In this document: positions 60,169-64,000 of the stretch, piece by piece | Numbering within the stretch: position 1 is the first letter of the stretch | Layout of the letters: each line of letters starts with the position of its first letter | DNA from: Rhynchopus euleeides | Lineage: Eukaryota; Euglenozoa; Diplonemea; Diplonemida; Diplonemidae | Reading direction: 5' to 3' | NCBI GenBank assembly: GCA_963210315.1 | Contig: OY723304.1 | Coordinates: 744,001 to 808,000, forward strand | Length of the DNA stretch: 64,000 nt | The notes under the pieces: model-generated | The model's database searches: none | What the model saw: only the letters and a program-made list of their open reading frames with translations | What the model was told of the DNA's origin: nothing | Made by a program: the position numbers and the translations under genes

Positions 60169-62718
60169 GGATTTTTTCGGGGAGGGTCTCCGGTGGCCCC
60201 CCCTGGATTTCCTGTTTTTTCCCGATTTTTCCTGATTTTCGGATTTTGCTCGAAATTTGCCCTTGTGTCAACCAGTGGCAAAACTTTCGGAAAATCGGGA
60301 AAAATCAGGAAAATCCGGAGTACCGGACACCCTCCTAGATTCTGGGGGGGTGAAACGGCGGAAAAAATTTTGGGGTGTTTTTGGGAGAAAAACCGGGCAA
60401 CCTGGGCCCTTTGGGACCACACAGGCCAGGAAAGGCCAAAATTTTCGATTTTTTTCGGAAATTTTTCGGTTTTTCAGAGTGTGGCAGTCCGCAGATACAG
60501 ATTTTCGGGTCGGAAAAAATTTTTTTTTCGACCCAAAAAAATCGGATTTTTTCGGGGAGGGTCTCCGGTGGCCCCCCCTGGATTTCCTGTTTTTTCCCGA
60601 TTTTTCCTGATTTTCGGATTTTGCTCGAAATTTGCCCTTGTGTCAACCAGTGGCAAAACTTTCGGAAAATCGGGAAAAATCAGGAAAATCCGGAGTACCG
60701 GACACCCTCCTAGATTCTGGGGGGGTGAAACGGCGGAAAAAATTTTGGGGTGTTTTTGGGAGAAAAACCGGGCAACCTGGGCCCTTTGGGACCACACAGG
60801 CCAGGAAAGGCCAAAATTTTCGATTTTTTTCGGAAATTTTTCGGTTTTTCAGAGTGTGGCAGTCCGCAGATACAGATTTTCGGGTCGGAAAAAATTTTTT
60901 TTTCGACCCAAAAAAATCGGATTTTTTCGGGGAGGGTCTCCGGTGGCCCCCCCTGGATTTCCTGTTTTTTCCCGATTTTTCCTGATTTTCGGATTTTGCT
61001 CGAAATTTGCCCTTGTGTCAACCAGTGGCAAAACTTTCGGAAAATCGGGAAAAATCAGGAAAATCCGGAGTACCGGACACCCTCCTAGATTCTGGGGGGG
61101 TGAAACGGCGGAAAAAATTTTGGGGTGTTTTTGGGAGAAAAACCGGGCAACCTGGACCCTTTGGGACCACACAGGCCAGGAAAGGCCAAAATTTTCGATT
61201 TTTTTCGGAAATTTTTCGGTTTTTCAGAGTGTGGCAGTCCGCAGATACAGATTTTCGGGTCGGAAAAAATTTTTTTTTCGACCCAAAAAAATCGGATTTT
61301 TTCGGGGAGGGTCTCCGGTGGCCCCCCCTGGATTTCCTGTTTTTTCCCGATTTTTCCTGATTTTCGGATTTTGCTCGAAATTTGCCCTTGTGTCAACCAG
61401 TGGCAAAACTTTCGGAAAATCGGGAAAAATCAGGAAAATCCGGAGTACCGGACACCCTCCTAGATTCTGGGGGGGTGAAACGGCGGAAAAAATTTGGGGT
61501 GTTTTTGGGAGAAAAACCGGGCAACCTGGACCCTTTGGGACCACACAGGCCAGGAAAGGCCAAAATTTTCGATTTTTTTCGGAAATTTTTCGGTTTTTCA
61601 GAGTGTGGCAGTCCGCAGATACAGATTTTCGGGTCGGAAAAAAATTTTTTTTCGACCCAAAAAAATCGGATTTTTTCGGGGAGGGTCTCCGGTGGCCCCC
61701 CCTGGATTTCCTGTTTTTTCCCGATTTTTCCTGATTTTCGGATTTTGCTCGAAATTTGCCCTTGTGTCAACCAGTGGCAAAACTTTCGGAAAATCGGGAA
61801 AAATCAGGAAAATCCGGAGTACCGGACACCCTCCTAGATTCTGGGGGGGTGAAACGGCGGAAAAAATTTTGGGGTGTTTTTGGGAGAAAAACCGGGCAAC
61901 CTGGGCCCTTTGGGACCACACAGGCCAGGAAAGGCCAAAATTTTCGATTTTTTTCGGAAATTTTTCGGTTTTTCAGAGTGTGGCAGTCCGCAGATACAGA
62001 TTTTCGGGTCGGAAAAAATTTTTTTTTCGACCCAAAAAAATCGGATTTTTTCGGGGAGGGTCTCCGGTGGCCCCCCCTGGATTTCCTGTTTTTTCCCGAT
62101 TTTTCCTGATTTTCGGATTTTGCTCGAAATTTGCCCTTGTGTCAACCAGTGGCAAAACTTTCGGAAAATCGGGAAAAATCAGGAAAATCCGGAGTACCGG
62201 ACACCCTCCTAGATTCTGGGGGGGTGAAACGGCGGAAAAAATTTGGGGTGTTTTTGGGAGAAAAACCGGGCAACCTGGACCCTTTGGGACCACACAGGCC
62301 AGGAAAGGCCAAAATTTTCGATTTTTTTCGGAAATTTTTCGGTTTTTCAGAGTGTGGCAGTCCGCAGATACAGATTTTCGGGTCGGAAAAAAATTTTTTT
62401 TCGACCCAAAAAAATCGGATTTTTTCGGGGAGGGTCTCCGGTGGCCCCCCCTGGATTTCCTGTTTTTTCCCGATTTTTCCTGATTTTCGGATTTTGCTCG
62501 AAATTTGCCCTTGTGTCAACCAGTGGCAAAACTTTCGGAAAATCGGGAAAAATCAGGAAAATCCGGAGTACCGGACACCCTCCTAGATTCTGGGGGGGTG
62601 AAACGGCGGAAAAAATTTTGGGGTGTTTTTGGGAGAAAAACCGGGCAACCTGGACCCTTTGGGACCACACAGGCCAGGAAAGGCCAAAATTTTCGATTTT
62701 TTTCGGAAATTTTTTTTT

Positions 62719-63891
62719 GCGTATCCGTCAGGTGGACCACCGGGTGGGGAGAGATCCGGTGTGAGGCACTTGGGTCCGTCCAGGTGGGCAGGGGGAACCT
62801 GGGGGCGGGGGGCCTCAAAACCCGTCTACCAGTGCCGCTTCTAATCTCGTCGGTCTTGTCCCAACCACCACCAGCCAGCCCAGAACGCCCTGACGCTGCG
62901 ACCTCGTCGATTTTTCCGTTTCGCCCATCCGCCCAACTCCGCCAACCCAACCAGCCCTACCCTTTCTCCCAGTCAGGGCGGTACTCACACGAGCGGCAAA
63001 GCGCTGGGGGAGGGGGGGGGGGGGACATCAATAGGGGAGGGGAGGGGAGGGGAGGGGAGGGGAGGGGAGGGGAGGGGAGGGGAGGGGAGGGGAGGGGAGG
63101 AAGGGAGGGGAGGAAGGGGGGGGGGTTATGTTGTTTCTAACCCAGACCTGCTGTGCAGAGCCCGGGGGAGGGGGTGGCCAGCCCCTGTCTAACCATTCAC
63201 AACGGCCACCTGCACACATCTATGAAAGGGGGGGGGGGGGGAAGGTCCCGGGGGGGGGGGGGGGGGGTGGGGGTGGGGACGCTGCTCCGCCTACTCGCCC
63301 CGCTCCACCTCCGTCTGCAGCTTGCGCATGTAGACGCGCAGGCTGACCCCCGGCTCCCTCGTCTGGTTCCCGGGCTCGGCCTGCGCGCCCCCTTGCAGGA
63401 TGCGCGCCTGCAGCCACTCCGCCGCTACGTCACCTGCCACCCTGGGCGAGAGGGGGCAAAGGCCATAGCTGGGGTGGAAGCAGTGCCTCCACGCCTCGAC
63501 GGTGCGGGGGATGGCTCCTCCCATCGAGACGCAGGGGGCCATGCCGCGGGCCCGCGCTACCACCCCCTCGGCCCAGACACGGGACGCCGCAAGCTCCTGC
63601 AGAGCGGGGATGTTCGCCGCGGGCGTCTCGTCGTCCCCGTAGGCGTCGATGGCCTGGAGGTCGTCCTCGGGCTCCCACACGTTCGCCGGGTCGTCGTCGA
63701 ACTCCATGGGGCCCGCCGCGTCACCCTGACGCAGCTCCTCCAGGCGTCTCGAGGACGCGGCCGTCCGGCTGCGGCGCTGCCCGTCCCGGCGGGCCTGCGC
63801 GGCGTTGCGCATCATCGTCGCAGCAACCCCCTGGATCCCGCCAGCCCCACCGGGGGCTGTTCCGCCAGAGGTGCCAGAGGGGGCAGAGGGG
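62719..63891 (-). mobile_element. Poly(A)-tailed retroelement, copy 2, 5'-truncated and inverted
   Basis: Same element as copy 1 on the opposite strand. It starts 5'-truncated near the position equivalent to 58998 of copy 1 and ends in a short A-run (nine T's on the plus strand, 62710-62718). The satellite flanks carry GGAAATTTTT (62705-62714) and GGAAATGTTT (63892-63901), a probable 10-bp target duplication with one mismatch. Internal (GGGGA)n and poly-G tracts differ greatly in length from copy 1. Confidence 0.8.
63291..63815 (-). CDS. Hypothetical 174-aa protein of the poly(A) retroelement
   Basis: The frame starts MMRNAAQARR, is basic at first (QRRSRTAASSRR), has an acidic middle (EFDDDPANVWEPEDDLQ) and a mixed C-terminal half containing WRHCFHPSYGLCPLSP and ending LQTEVERGE. 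It remains open 25 codons upstream of the first ATG until the satellite junction, so the true start was probably lost with the truncation. No family recognised. It could be an ORF1-like nucleocapsid protein, or a host gene that was retroposed. Intact here, frameshifted in copy 1. Confidence 0.5.
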   Translation of the reverse strand: MMRNAAQARRDGQRRSRTAASSRRLEELRQGDAAGPMEFDDDPANVWEPEDDLQAIDAYGDDETPAANIPALQELAASRVWAEGVVARARGMAPCVSMGGAIPRTVEAWRHCFHPSYGLCPLSPRVAGDVAAEWLQARILQGGAQAEPGNQTREPGVSLRVYMRKLQTEVERGE

Positions 63892-64000
63892 GGAAATGTT
63901 TCGGTTTTTCAGAGTGTGGCAGTCCGCAGATACAGATTTTCGGGTCGGAAAAAATTTTTTTTTCGACCCAAAAAAATCGGATTTTTTCGGGGAGGGTCTC

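Larger units (their letters stand above)
57485..64000. repeat. 375-bp satellite array, interrupted by two retroelement copies; runs off the window
   Basis: Units of 374-375 bp occupy 57485-58801, 60167-62714 and 63902-64000. Each includes GGAAAAAATTTTGGGGTGTT, CCAGGAAAGGCC, AGAGTGTGGCAGTCCGC, a TTTTTTTTCGACCC block and GTACCGGACACCCTCCTAG. Units differ by only one or two bases. The phase is continuous across both insertions, so it was one array. The period is divisible by three and lacks stops in several frames, producing long artefactual frames up to about 620 codons on both strands. Confidence 0.95.

Noticed and set aside
57506-62764. Open frames of 300-620 codons through the 375-bp satellite, both strands
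   Set aside because: They repeat exactly with the satellite unit, overlap in several frames and have Phe/Gly/Arg-rich low-complexity content. Openness follows from a period divisible by three.

Overview
The window looks like nuclear DNA of a free-living eukaryotic microbe. Likely spliceosomal introns (GT-AG, donors GTATG) occur in one host-type gene. Several ATGs are preceded by a pyrimidine-rich tract and AG, as expected for spliced-leader addition. Two receptor-type class III adenylate cyclases carry a YRPYLP motif just before the catalytic core, a pattern I associate with Euglenozoa (kinetoplastids and diplonemids). A diplonemid-like euglenozoan is my best guess, from pattern recognition only. 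There are no bacterial operons, and most of the sequence is transposon, satellite and intergenic DNA.

Layout: 1-5.1 kb is gene-free and holds a 50-bp satellite, a fold-back element filled with a 10-bp repeat, and a GGGGA array. 5.1-9.8 kb is a pogo/Tigger-type DNA transposon whose transposase is fused to a Ulp1-type cysteine protease and a zinc knuckle; a small TA-flanked MITE sits inside its left end. 9.8-20.2 kb is repeat-rich intergenic DNA with a histidine-rich small gene, a MITE and a non-autonomous hAT. 20.2-25.9 kb is a three-exon gene for a large Calx-beta/Cys-rich type I membrane protein. 27.8-35.1 kb is a LINE whose two ORFs share one frame and are separated by a single TGA followed by a 2A-type GDIETNPGP motif. 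After a 200-base assembly gap, 35.3-39 kb holds a deletion derivative of the pogo element, a second MITE copy and a non-autonomous hAT. 39.6-45.7 kb is a TTAA-flanked element into which a composite hAT (39888-44750, perfect 8-bp TSD) has inserted. 46.9-50.3 kb is a two-gene transposon with CACGGTG ends and a protein that I read as RAG1/Transib/CMC-like. 50.7-51.6 kb is another MITE. 51.6-56.1 kb holds the tandem adenylate cyclases. 57.5-64 kb is a 375-bp satellite array interrupted twice, in opposite orientations, by the same poly(A)-tailed retroelement.

How the parts work together: the host-type genes (membrane receptor, two cyclases, perhaps the His-rich protein) point to surface sensing and cAMP signalling. 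The rest is a dense, nested mobile-element landscape with at least four autonomous-looking systems (pogo-Ulp1, LINE, hAT, RAG/CMC-like), each with short derivatives or relatives nearby. The most unusual items are the RAG/CMC-like two-gene element, the TGA-plus-2A LINE, and the Ulp1-pogo fusion. All functional calls come from reading motifs; no database search was run.
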